DNA of 64,000 bases from Archangium sp. GTDB taxonomy: Bacteria > Myxococcota > Myxococcia > Myxococcales > Myxococcaceae. Position numbers and translations under genes: made by a program. The notes under the pieces are model-generated. The model was given only the letters and a program-made list of their open reading frames with translations. It did not search any database and was not told the DNA's origin. The stretch covers positions 62,001-126,000 of the forward strand of contig JAUYRZ010000121.1 of assembly GCA_030695565.1 (NCBI GenBank), written 5' to 3'. Shown here in pieces: positions 1 to 7,462 of the stretch (position 1 is its first letter; each line of letters opens with the position of its first letter).

Positions 1-47
1 GTTTGGCGAAAATCCAGTCGGCCCCCCGAAGCGTACCCCCTCGCCCG

Positions 48-446
48 ATGAAGACCCCCATCAACCTGCAGGTGCTCCGCGTCTTCGCGCCGATCCTCAT
101 CGTCGTGGGCATCCTCGGGTTCGTGCTGCCGCCTGCGGCTTCAGTCACGAGTGGGGCGGCGCCTTACAACGTCTTCCATCTGGTCTTCGGGGTCATCGGC
201 CTGGGCTGTGTGTTCAGCGGCAAACTCAATGCGGTGCGCGCGTTCAACCTGGGCTTCGGGTTGATCGACCTCTACCAGGCGGTGGCGAGCCTGACCGACC
301 TGTGGCCGCGATCGCTCTTCATGTGGACGAGGGTCGATGACGCCTTGCACGTGGTCGTGGGAGCGCTGCTGGTGGCGTTCGCGCTCGGTGCGGATCGCGA
401 ACGAGTCCCCTCTCCCATCGGGCCCATCGGGAGAGGGTCAGGGTGA
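48..446 (+). CDS. Small integral membrane protein, DUF4383-like
   Basis: A protein of about 132 residues starting at the ATG at 48; an in-frame TTG at 3 would add 15 residues and the true start could lie before the window. It shows three or four hydrophobic segments: VFAPILIVVGILGFVLP, then a segment beginning NVFHLVFGVIG, then ALHVVVGALLVAFAL. The two HLVFG/HVVVG-type segments with a short loop between them resemble the DUF4383 family of small actinobacterial and myxobacterial membrane proteins of unknown role. The last dozen codons and the stop lie inside a palindromic repeat (407-451), so the C-terminus PSPIGPIGRGSG is repeat-derived and the original end may have been replaced. Function unknown. 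Confidence 0.6.
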   Translation: MKTPINLQVLRVFAPILIVVGILGFVLPPAASVTSGAAPYNVFHLVFGVIGLGCVFSGKLNAVRAFNLGFGLIDLYQAVASLTDLWPRSLFMWTRVDDALHVVVGALLVAFALGADRERVPSPIGPIGRGSG

Positions 447-451
447 GGGCC
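407..451 (+). repeat. Palindromic stop-codon repeat, copy 1 (GGGCCC-loop subtype)
   Basis: CCCCTCTCCC and GGGAGAGGG arms around a loop containing GGGCCC, followed by the tail TCAGGGTGAGGGCC. The TGA at 444-446 that ends the preceding membrane protein is in the tail. Same family as the copies listed at 2058, 2908, 8945, 15130, 15187, 17486, 18701, 32720, 39744, 55642 and 55711. Confidence 0.85.
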
Positions 452-458
452 GCACTGT

Positions 459-2033
459 TCAATCACCGTGCTCATCGGGAATATCGAGATCCGCATTCGG
501 AGCAGGCGGGGCCTCTTCCTCTTCCGGAGCCTCGAACTCCTCGTCGACCGGACTCTCAGGCAACTCCTGTACGACGCCGGTCACGATGAAATCACCCAGC
601 CGTGAGAGCGCCTCGGCTTCGTGTGGATCGACCGCGCCGGTGAAGTCGAGCCGTTCGAGCTGCTTGAAGTCAGCAAGGTGCTCGATGAGCCACGCCAGCA
701 TCGGCCCCTGCAACACGCTCTGGTGCAGATCCAACACCCGCAGCCCCTTCAGCATCGGAGAGCCCCGCAGACGCTCGAGCAGCGCCTCCAGCTGATCCGT
801 GAACGGCAGCCCAAAGTGCGTGAGCGGCACGGTGCTCAACACGTGCAGCAACGGCTCGAGCTCGACGACGCCGCCTTGATCCCACAACACGAAACGCTCC
901 AGCTTCGGCCACCGCGCGGCGAGCACTTCGCTGAACACCTCAGGCTCGAGGCCTTCCACCTCCAGCGTCACCGAACGCAGCTCCGGCAGCTCGAGCGCGC
1001 CCAGAATGCCCGCGCTCCCCTTCACCTCGAGGGTGCGCAGCTGCGGCACGTGCGGCCAGAGCGCCGAGAGATCCCCCCACGCGTGGAGCGGCTCGGTCTC
1101 ACCGTATTCTTCGTCGATGGCCGGCTCCTGCACGCCGAACGCGAGGTGATGAATGCGCGCGAGGCGCGGCTGCTTGATGAGCGCCTCCACCACCGGTGCG
1201 TAGGTGTTGGTCCTCTCGCCGTACTGGGTGACGCCGTGATTGAGCCCGAACGACAGCCTGCGAATGAAGCGGCACATCGGTAAGGGCAACAGCCGCTCCA
1301 CCAGCGCGGCGAGATCCACTTCACGTTCCTGGTTGAGCGACGAGAGCGTGGCGCCCACCACGAAGCCGTGACGCCACTCCAACGCGAGCTCGGGGATCTG
1401 CCCTCCACCGCGGAGCTCGTCGGCGCAGCCGGGGAAGAGCTGCTCGAGGTGTTCGTCGAGGAATGACTGAAAGCCGGCGCCACCGTGCTGGCGGGTGATC
1501 AGCTCGCCGCGGAGGTCGCCTTCACCTTGCAGCCAGTCGGCGTAGACCAGCCACTGCTTCTCGTCGTCAGGGTGCGCGTCGAGGGCCTGCTCCAGCGCGT
1601 CGTTGACCGCGAAGTGACCGGGCGTGAAGCGCACCGTCTCTTCGAGCGCGGGGGCGGTGAGGGGCGCCTCACCCAGGCCGGTGACGTCGTCGAGCTCGAG
1701 GGTGTCGAGGCCGGTGGCGCCGGTGAAGTCGCACTCGATGAACTCCACCTGTTCGAGCGTGGCACCTTCGAGCTGGGCCTTGCGGAAGTCGCAGCGTTCG
1801 TAGCGGCCGCCGTGAATGAAGGCTCCGCGGAGATCGGTCTCGCGGAAGTCGGTGTCGCTCACCGTGCAGTCTTCGAGCTCGGCGTTCGAGAGATCGAGCT
1901 TCGAGAGATCAGCGCGGGCGAAGAAGAGTCCGCTGAGGGTCGTCGCGGATTGATCATTCGAGATGCCGCCCTGCATGCGCTTCACGTTGAACGCGGCGGT
2001 ACCTGCGGCCAGCAGCTTCGCGAGGTTGCTCAT
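459..2033 (-). CDS. Pentapeptide-repeat protein with TIGR02996 repeat-companion domain
   Basis: 524 residues from the ATG at 2033; longer reading upstream runs through a palindromic repeat and is unlikely. Residues about 25-100 hold pentapeptide repeats of the A(D/N)LXX type (ARADLSKLDLSNAELEDC, then FRETDLRGAFIHG), which fold as a right-handed quadrilateral beta-helix. Next comes a TIGR02996 motif, LVYADWLQGEGDLRGELI, at about residue 150; this domain usually marks an N-terminal companion to repeat proteins in Myxococcota and Planctomycetes. The C-terminal part has leucine-rich spacing (LRTLEVKG, LRSVTLEVEG, LKGLRVLDLHQ) consistent with LRR-like repeats. It ends in an acidic tail (EEFEAPEEEEAPP). 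Probably a cytoplasmic scaffold; no enzymatic motif seen. Two other TIGR02996 proteins lie at 10747 and 52175. Confidence 0.8.
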   Translation of the reverse strand: MSNLAKLLAAGTAAFNVKRMQGGISNDQSATTLSGLFFARADLSKLDLSNAELEDCTVSDTDFRETDLRGAFIHGGRYERCDFRKAQLEGATLEQVEFIECDFTGATGLDTLELDDVTGLGEAPLTAPALEETVRFTPGHFAVNDALEQALDAHPDDEKQWLVYADWLQGEGDLRGELITRQHGGAGFQSFLDEHLEQLFPGCADELRGGGQIPELALEWRHGFVVGATLSSLNQEREVDLAALVERLLPLPMCRFIRRLSFGLNHGVTQYGERTNTYAPVVEALIKQPRLARIHHLAFGVQEPAIDEEYGETEPLHAWGDLSALWPHVPQLRTLEVKGSAGILGALELPELRSVTLEVEGLEPEVFSEVLAARWPKLERFVLWDQGGVVELEPLLHVLSTVPLTHFGLPFTDQLEALLERLRGSPMLKGLRVLDLHQSVLQGPMLAWLIEHLADFKQLERLDFTGAVDPHEAEALSRLGDFIVTGVVQELPESPVDEEFEAPEEEEAPPAPNADLDIPDEHGD

Positions 2034-2057
2034 TGGCGGTGAGAACATACAGTGAAC

Positions 2058-2094
2058 GCCCTCTCCCCGACCCTCTCCCCCGCGGGGGAGAGGG
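2058..2094 (-). repeat. Palindromic repeat, copy 2
   Basis: Minus-strand orientation: CCCTCTCCCCC arm, GCG loop, GGGGGAGAGGG arm, then tail TCGGGGAGAGGGC (one base different from the usual GGTGAGGG). It sits 25 bases upstream of the 2033 start codon and 18 bases from the remnant start of a response regulator. Confidence 0.8.
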
Positions 2095-2111
2095 AGACAG
2101 GTTCTTCGAGC

Positions 2112-2670
2112 ATGCCTACTCAAGTCCTGGTGGTGGAAGACGACCGTGGTGGTGCTCGACCTGATGTTGCCCGATGGCGATGGCTCGGCCCTGTGCCGTG
2201 AGCTGCGCACGTCCGGCAAGGGCGCTCGCGTGCTCATGCTCACTGCGCGCACGCTCGAGGACGATCTGGTGAAGGGCTTCGAGGCAGGGGCCGACGACTA
2301 CCTGGCCAAGCCGTACCGCTTGCGTGAGCTGCTGGCGCGCGTGGCAGCACTGGCGCGGCGCGGTGGTCTCATCAGCGCGACGCACACGCTGGGGCACTAC
2401 CAGGTCGACGAGACGCGGCGCACCGTCACGGGCCCCGAGGGCGCGGTCGAGCTCACTCGCAAGGAGTTCGACCTGCTGGTGTGCCTGCTGCGCGCGGGTG
2501 ATGCGGTGGTGAAGCGCGACGACATTCTCGATGCGGTGTGGGGCGACGTGGTGGTCGACACGCATACCGTCGACAACTTCGTCAGCTCGCTCAAGAAGAA
2601 GCTGAAGGCCGAGACCGCGGGCTTCGAGCTGAGGACCGTGCGGGGGATCGGCTTTCGCCTGGTGAAATAG
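2112..2670 (+). pseudogene. OmpR-family response regulator broken by an internal deletion and frameshift
   Basis: ATG at 2112 opens MPTQVLVVEDD, the classic first strand and acidic pair of a receiver domain, but this frame closes after 29 codons. The protein resumes in another frame at about 2143 with VVVLDLMLPDGDG, which carries the phosphoacceptor Asp. About 30-35 residues (alpha1-beta2-alpha2) normally separate these motifs, so roughly 100 bases are missing with a phase change. The rest is intact: LTAR, the ADDYLAKPY Lys loop, and a complete winged-helix effector with HTVDNFVSSLKKKL and VRGIGFRLVK. Without the first part of the receiver the product cannot fold normally. No histidine kinase is adjacent. 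A shorter protein from the GTG at 2146 is possible but would be non-canonical. A sequencing or assembly error cannot be ruled out. Confidence 0.8.
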
Positions 2671-2681
2671 TCCGTCTCGGC

Positions 2682-2840
2682 TCAGCGCGTGAGGGTGAGC
2701 GAGAAGTCACCGTCGACGCCGTCGAGGACCCCGTCGACCCAGAGGAAATACGCGCCCGCGTCGAGCGCGACCGAGAGGGTGCCTCGATTGACGCACCCCA
2801 ACTCAGCCCCGGAGCAGTCGCTGCGCACAGAACTCATGAC
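2682..2840 (-). pseudogene. C-terminal remnant of a secreted protein with a PPC-like domain
   Basis: An open minus-strand stretch of 52 codons to the TGA at 2682 reads SDCSGAELGCVNRGTL, then LDAGAYFLWVDG, then DGDFSLTLTR. This fits the end of a bacterial pre-peptidase C-terminal (PPC)-type beta-sandwich, where a Cys pair, a 'GTL..LDAG.Y.L.VDG' strand pair and a final 'G.FSLTL' strand are typical of myxobacterial secreted proteins. No start codon, signal peptide or upstream domain remains; the frame runs into the repeat at 2908-2943. I read it as the tail of a deleted gene. Confidence 0.55.
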
Positions 2841-2907
2841 ACTGGTCATGTCACATGGCGTCGAGCGCAGCTCACTTCGAGCTCCTCGCGCTCGTCCTCT
2901 GCACACA

Positions 2908-2943
2908 GCCCTCTCCCCAACCCTCTCCCCCTCGGGGAGAGGG
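2908..2943 (-). repeat. Palindromic repeat, copy 3
   Basis: Minus-strand orientation: CCCTCTCCCC, short GAG loop, GGGGAGAGGG, tail TTGGGGAGAGGGC. It closes the graveyard segment begun by the copy at 2058. Confidence 0.8.
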
Positions 2944-3032
2944 AGACCGTCGTCGGAACAGAGGAGTGAAGGTGGAGCCCTCACGGTCGCCGCTTGCTCC
3001 TCGATCGAGCCTGATCACGATAAGACCCGCGT

Positions 3033-4202
3033 GTGACGTCGTCGCGATTCATTCCAGCTCTCGTGCTGGCGCTCTCGGCTTGTGCCGCGCTTCAGCCCGT
3101 ACCCGCGCCCGCCCCGATGGCGCTCGTGGTCTCCCCCGAAGACGCAGGCGTGGTCGATGCGGGTGAGCCGGCGCTCGCGTTCGAAGAAATCGATGCAGGC
3201 GAAGAGCTCGCCGACGAAGAAGCGGCCGACGACGGTGAGTCGAAGGAGGTCATCGTCGCAGCGACCGACGGCCGCTACCACTACACGACCGATCTCTCCG
3301 ACGAGGCGCTCGCCGAGCGCTGGGTGAACGAGCCGAAGTCGCTTGGCAGCATCTCGATCGGCTTCGTCGAAGAAGGCCGCATCATCAACGCCATGCCCTT
3401 CCCCAAGGGCGAAGCGTGGACCGTCGTGGTGCCCGAATCGTGCTGGACCACCCAGGAGACCGCCGACGCCATCATCGGAGCGGCCCGGCAGGTGCGGGCC
3501 TGGTACCCCGACGGCGCTCCGGTGCGCGTGGGGCAGGTCAGCGGCCCCGAGGGTGGCTACCTCCCGCCACACATCACCCACCAGAACGGCCGCGACATCG
3601 ACGTGGGCCTCTTCTACCCGGGCCCCGAGCCGTACCGAGTCATCGAGCGCGAGAAGGTGATGGACGTGCCGATGAACTGGGCCTTCGCCAAGGCCATCCT
3701 CATGCACGGCGACGTGCAGGGCATCCTCCTCGATCGACGCGTGCAGAAGGTGCTCTACGACTACGCGCTCGCGCACGGCGAGAACAAGCAGTGGCTCGAC
3801 TCGCTGTTTCACGCGGGAAACCGCTCGGTGTTCCACCACGCGCGCAAGCACCGCGACCACTTTCACGTGCGGCTCTACAACCCACGCGCACAGGAGCTCG
3901 CTCATCGCCTCGCGCCGCTGATGCCCAGACGCGCCGACGAGAACATCGCGTTCTACCGCGTGGTGAAGGGCGACACCCTCGGCGGCATCGCGTTCAAGAT
4001 GGGCAGCTCGGTGCAGAAGCTCAAGAAGGCCAATCACCTCACCAGCTCGTTCTTGAAGCTGCGGCAGGTGCTGCGGGTTCCGCTGCGGGGGCCGTGCACG
4101 AATTGTCCCGTGCCTCCGCTGGTGGTCGTGCCGCCTCGTCGCGGGCCGCCGGCACCTGCCTCGAGCTCGACTGACGTTCCCTCGCCAGCTCCGCACGGCT
4201 GA
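3033..4202 (+). CDS. Penicillin-insensitive murein endopeptidase (MepA-like, peptidase M74) lipoprotein with LysM
   Basis: 389 residues from a GTG at 3033. The N-terminus ALVLALSACAAL is a lipoprotein signal with the lipobox Cys at about residue 17, so the enzyme should sit on a periplasmic membrane face. A Pro/Ala- and acid-rich linker (about 20-75) precedes the M74 core. MepA zinc and active-site motifs are visible: His183 with Asp190 in HQNGRDID, and His273, His276 and His278 in HRDHFHVRL, with the spacing of E. coli MepA His113/Asp120 and His206/209/211. Residues about 308-350 form a LysM peptidoglycan-binding motif (YRVVKGDTLGGIA, then LRQVLRVP). The expected reaction is cleavage of D-Ala-meso-DAP cross-links. 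The C-terminal LysM and lipid anchor are not in E. coli MepA. The following gene is convergent. Confidence 0.88.
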   Translation: MTSSRFIPALVLALSACAALQPVPAPAPMALVVSPEDAGVVDAGEPALAFEEIDAGEELADEEAADDGESKEVIVAATDGRYHYTTDLSDEALAERWVNEPKSLGSISIGFVEEGRIINAMPFPKGEAWTVVVPESCWTTQETADAIIGAARQVRAWYPDGAPVRVGQVSGPEGGYLPPHITHQNGRDIDVGLFYPGPEPYRVIEREKVMDVPMNWAFAKAILMHGDVQGILLDRRVQKVLYDYALAHGENKQWLDSLFHAGNRSVFHHARKHRDHFHVRLYNPRAQELAHRLAPLMPRRADENIAFYRVVKGDTLGGIAFKMGSSVQKLKKANHLTSSFLKLRQVLRVPLRGPCTNCPVPPLVVVPPRRGPPAPASSSTDVPSPAPHG

Positions 4203-4214
4203 GTCCGCGGGTCG

Positions 4215-5081
4215 TCAGTCGAGGCCGGCGTACCACCGACCCTGCGCGTCGATGCGCTCCGGGCTCATGAGGTGCTCGAGCACTTCAGCCACCGTCGCGA
4301 ACCGCAGCGGCGAGGGAACCTCGTGCCAGTCGTCGATCCACAGGGTGCGCCCCGAACTCGACGGCAGGCAGGACAGGAAATCGCCGTTGCCCAGATCGAA
4401 CACGCACAACCGCTCATTCGATCCGGCCCGCGCCTGGTCGGTTTTCGCGCGCGAGCGGCGACGAGGTTCGTCCACCAGGTGGGCATGGAGCTCGAGCTCG
4501 CGCAGCGGCACCATTCTCACTGCGACACCATCGACCTGCAGGTTGCCCAGAAAGAGCGAGAAGCCGTCGCTCACCCGATAGAGCGCCGCGAGGTCGCTCG
4601 GCAGCTTCTGCCGGTGCTCGACTTCCCACTGAGCGATCGCGTCGGGCGATGCGGGCGCGTGCAACCGGTGACGGGCCGGCTCGGCGGCGACCATCGCGAG
4701 GAGGGCGCGCACCGTGGGGTCGAGGACGTCGGAGGTGCGCGCTGGCGCGACGGGCTGCGCGCGCGCCGCCTCGGCAGTGCGCACCCACTCGGCGAGGTCG
4801 CATCGTTTCGGCCTGCAATAGACCGGCAACTGCTCGAGCCTGTCGACCGCGGCACCGATCGCGTCGGCCGCGGCGGCGCGAAGGAAGGCCGCCCGGGTGA
4901 GTTTGACCAGCTCGGAGTAGAGCCCATCGACCTCTGCACGAGGCAGCACACGGCCGTCGAGCATGCCCTCATCGAGGTGACACAGGCGCTCGATCCACTC
5001 GACCACGGTGCGCATGACCCGGGCTGGCGTCGCGGCGCGCCCGAGCTCAGCGGAAGCCTTTTCGGCGATGGGATGGGACAT
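4215..5081 (-). CDS. SMI1/KNR4 (SUKH)-like protein
   Basis: 288 residues. The C-terminal half has the SMI1/KNR4 pattern: IAQWEVEHRQKLPSDLAALY, then VSDGFSLF, then RLCVFDLGNGDFLSCLP, and a closing WHEVPSPLRFATVAEVLEHL helix. The N-terminal 130 residues are helical and unassigned. In many bacteria SUKH proteins act as immunity proteins to polymorphic toxins, but no toxin gene is near, so a housekeeping or orphan role is as likely. It is the last gene of the minus-strand run that begins at 8240, 23 bases after the preceding stop. Cytoplasmic (no signal peptide). Confidence 0.7.
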   Translation of the reverse strand: MSHPIAEKASAELGRAATPARVMRTVVEWIERLCHLDEGMLDGRVLPRAEVDGLYSELVKLTRAAFLRAAAADAIGAAVDRLEQLPVYCRPKRCDLAEWVRTAEAARAQPVAPARTSDVLDPTVRALLAMVAAEPARHRLHAPASPDAIAQWEVEHRQKLPSDLAALYRVSDGFSLFLGNLQVDGVAVRMVPLRELELHAHLVDEPRRRSRAKTDQARAGSNERLCVFDLGNGDFLSCLPSSSGRTLWIDDWHEVPSPLRFATVAEVLEHLMSPERIDAQGRWYAGLD

Positions 5082-5104
5082 GGTGGAGACCAGTCGCCGC
5101 AGGG

Positions 5105-5506
5105 CTACTTTACCTTCGCTCGCGCTGCATCGAGCTCACGTTGGTCCGCCTCGCTCAGCAGCGGCCGGCACGCCTCGACGAACCGGTCGAAGTGCCCTCG
5201 GAACCACTGATCTGCCGCGGCCTTGTCGACCCCCGAGAAACACTTCGCGAGCACGGCGCCACGCTGCTGCTCGTCGGAGTCGGGTGTGGCGCAGAACGTG
5301 AGTGCGTCAATGCAACCCGCTGCACAGCCGGGAAGCTCGGCGCAACCCGTGTAGCGCAGGCGAAGCGCGCTGTTTGCGTCGAGGCCGGGGTCGGACAACG
5401 AACGAACGACCGTCAGAGCGCCTCTGGCGTCGGCCTGATCCGGCTTCTTCGCGCAACCGGGCGTGAGACTCAGCAGAAGAAGAGCTGCGAGCTTTGCGTT
5501 GGCCAT
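5105..5506 (-). CDS. Small Cys-containing lipoprotein, unknown function
   Basis: 133 residues. MANAKLAALLLLSLTPGC is a lipoprotein signal with lipobox TPGC, Cys at residue 18. The mature part has a Cys cluster (YTGCAELPGCAAGCIDALTFC) and a charged C-terminal helix. No known domain recognised. Its ATG lies two bases after the TAA of the upstream gene (5509-6318), so the two are almost certainly co-translated. Confidence 0.7.
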   Translation of the reverse strand: MANAKLAALLLLSLTPGCAKKPDQADARGALTVVRSLSDPGLDANSALRLRYTGCAELPGCAAGCIDALTFCATPDSDEQQRGAVLAKCFSGVDKAAADQWFRGHFDRFVEACRPLLSEADQRELDAARAKVK

Positions 5507-5508
5507 CG

Positions 5509-6318
5509 TTACTTGCAGGGGGTGGTGACCGCGAGCGACACCTTCTCGTCGCCCTCTGCCTCCACGCTGCCGGCCACCTTCGCCAGCGTCGCCGCGTCCA
5601 CGCCGCGGGTGGTCAGCTGCGTCTTGATGGCTTCAGCGCGTTTGGTGCCCAGCTCGGCCGCTTCGCCCCGGGCGACGACCGCGAGCTCGACCTTCAGATC
5701 AGGGCAGCTCTTGAGCGTCGCGACCAGGCTGTCCATCGCGACCTTCGACTTCACCGCGTCGATCGCCTCGCCGTTGAACACGAGGTCTTCGATCATCAGC
5801 GCCCCGCCCTTCTTCTTCACTTCGGTCAGCCACGCATCGGTGCGCGACTTCACCGCCTCACCGGTGGCCTTCGCCGCGGCGACCTTCTGCACCAGCGTCT
5901 CGAGCGCCGAGTTCGCCGATGACACCATCGACTCGGCGCGCGCCAGCGATCCATCGACGGTGCTCTTGGTGGTGCCCAGCGCGACCTCGACCCGAACCTT
6001 CTTCCCGCCGGCGATGAGCCCCTCGATGGTGCTGGTCGCGGTGGCGATCTCGTGTTCGGCGGTGGTGATGGCGGTGGTGCCGGTGGCGATGGCCTTGTCG
6101 AGCGCGGCCTTGTCTTCCACCAGCGCGGTCTCCGTCTCGGGCACGGTGAAGGCCTTCACCTTCGTGGCGAGCTCGGCGTGACCCTTCTTCATCTTCTCGA
6201 TGCGAGCGGCCCACCCCTTGGTGGTGGTCTCCCAGGTGGCCTTCTCGGTGGTCATGTCGTCCTGGCAAGCGACGAGGGTGAGGGCGGTCACAGCGAACAG
6301 CAGGCTCCGGGTCTGCAT
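5509..6318 (-). CDS. Coiled-coil lipoprotein with OmpA-like C-terminal segment
   Basis: 269 residues from the ATG at 6318, which has AGGAG nine bases upstream; an earlier in-frame ATG would lack a good ribosome site. The N-terminus MQTRSLLFAVTALTLVAC is a lipoprotein signal with Cys18. Residues about 30-165 are Ala/Lys/Glu-rich and look like a long coiled coil. The C-terminal 90 residues resemble a reduced OmpA-type peptidoglycan-binding fold: LKVELAVVARG, then ELGTKRAEAIKTQLTTRGV, where the K/RRAEAI...L..RGV helix is characteristic. Probably a periplasmic spacer between outer membrane and murein. Co-translated with the 5105 gene downstream. Confidence 0.65.
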   Translation of the reverse strand: MQTRSLLFAVTALTLVACQDDMTTEKATWETTTKGWAARIEKMKKGHAELATKVKAFTVPETETALVEDKAALDKAIATGTTAITTAEHEIATATSTIEGLIAGGKKVRVEVALGTTKSTVDGSLARAESMVSSANSALETLVQKVAAAKATGEAVKSRTDAWLTEVKKKGGALMIEDLVFNGEAIDAVKSKVAMDSLVATLKSCPDLKVELAVVARGEAAELGTKRAEAIKTQLTTRGVDAATLAKVAGSVEAEGDEKVSLAVTTPCK

Positions 6319-6388
6319 ACGTGACTCCTGGAAGGATGAAAGAGGCGATGGCATGGCACGGCCGCGCTGCATTGTCGCGTTTCGTGTC

Positions 6389-7462
6389 TCACCTGACGAA
6401 TGCCCGCAGCGCGCGTTTCTTCACCGCTTCGTTTCGGGTGCCCACCAGCAACGCCACCACGGCACCCTCGCGTTCGCCTTTCACCACCTCGGCAAAGGCG
6501 ATCGCCTGGGCTTCGGTGGCGAAGGCCACGCTCCACACGGTGACCAGCCGGCGACCCACGTGAACGGACTCCAGCCGGTCACCGCGCCACCCTTCTCCCA
6601 GGCCACCACCCAGCAGCTCGAGCTGGGCCCGCCCCAGCGTGGTGGTGACGGACGCTCTCGCGCCGGGGAGCAGGCGAGTCAGCTGCAGATCTCCCGCGAG
6701 GGGGGCGGCGAGGCGGGAAGGCATCATCACCTCGGCCGTGGAGGCGGGCGGCCTCTGCAACAATCCCCGCGCGATCGGATCATCCGCAGTGGCCGACGCC
6801 TCGATCAACGCCCGCCCCGCCACGTAGGGGAAGCGCAGCTGCAACCCCAACCAGGGAACCGGGGCCTGATCAGCCGCTTCGGCCGCCGAACGCGCGGTCG
6901 TATCGGAGAGCAGCCCCGCCATGCCCTCCACCGCCACGTGGTGATCCTCGAGCCAACCCGCCATCACCAGGGCCGCGGTCGCCTGAGCCTGCCCCTCCAG
7001 CACGGCGGTGAACGCGAGCGTGGCGTCTTCCGAGCCCTTCATCTTCGAGAGCAGATCCACGTTGGCGTCCTGCACGGCGTGCGCGAGCTCGTGCGCGATG
7101 ATGGGCCGCAACGCTTCGTCGGGCTGATCAGCGATGAGGAACAAGGTGTGTTCGCGCAGATCATAAAACCCAGCGACGTTCTGCTGGTTGAAGTCGGGCG
7201 CGAGGTCCTCCAGCCGGGTGCCGGCGGGCAGCAGGCCGATGGCCACCAACGCTTCCCCCAACCGCGCGGCCGCCTTCACGTCCACCTCGCGCCTGAGAAT
7301 CTGCTCGGCCTCGACACGAGAGACGCGCTTGACGGTGACCTTGCGGGTCATCGGCAGGCCCATCACCTTCACGACGCGGGGGAGAAACTCGTCGACCAGG
7401 GGCTCAGCGCCCCACGCGCTGGCGCTGATCAGCCAGCACGCCAGGGCGAGTTCAATGCGCAC
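6389..7462 (-). CDS. Exported HExxH zinc-peptidase-like protein
   Basis: 357 residues. The signal peptide is MRIELALACWLISASAWGA. The zinc-peptidase motif HELAHAVQD sits at His124-His128, preceded by an N..GFYD..EHTLFL strand pattern common in myxobacterial secreted metallopeptidases; a Glu in the LEGQAQATAA helix about 30 residues later is a plausible third ligand. The C-terminal 200 residues are not recognisable. It overlaps the end of the upstream gene (7452-8240) by 11 bases, so translation is coupled. Substrate unknown; periplasmic or secreted location is inferred from the signal peptide. Confidence 0.72.
   Translation of the reverse strand: MRIELALACWLISASAWGAEPLVDEFLPRVVKVMGLPMTRKVTVKRVSRVEAEQILRREVDVKAAARLGEALVAIGLLPAGTRLEDLAPDFNQQNVAGFYDLREHTLFLIADQPDEALRPIIAHELAHAVQDANVDLLSKMKGSEDATLAFTAVLEGQAQATAALVMAGWLEDHHVAVEGMAGLLSDTTARSAAEAADQAPVPWLGLQLRFPYVAGRALIEASATADDPIARGLLQRPPASTAEVMMPSRLAAPLAGDLQLTRLLPGARASVTTTLGRAQLELLGGGLGEGWRGDRLESVHVGRRLVTVWSVAFATEAQAIAFAEVVKGEREGAVVALLVGTRNEAVKKRALRAFVR

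Noticed and set aside
3015-4196. Long antisense open frame opposite the MepA-like gene, and similar ones opposite 10747, 18751, 31221 and 45903
   Set aside because: In this GC-rich DNA the complementary frames rarely meet stop codons. They show low-complexity His/Arg/Gly-rich translations, no family motifs, and the sense frames have clear domains.
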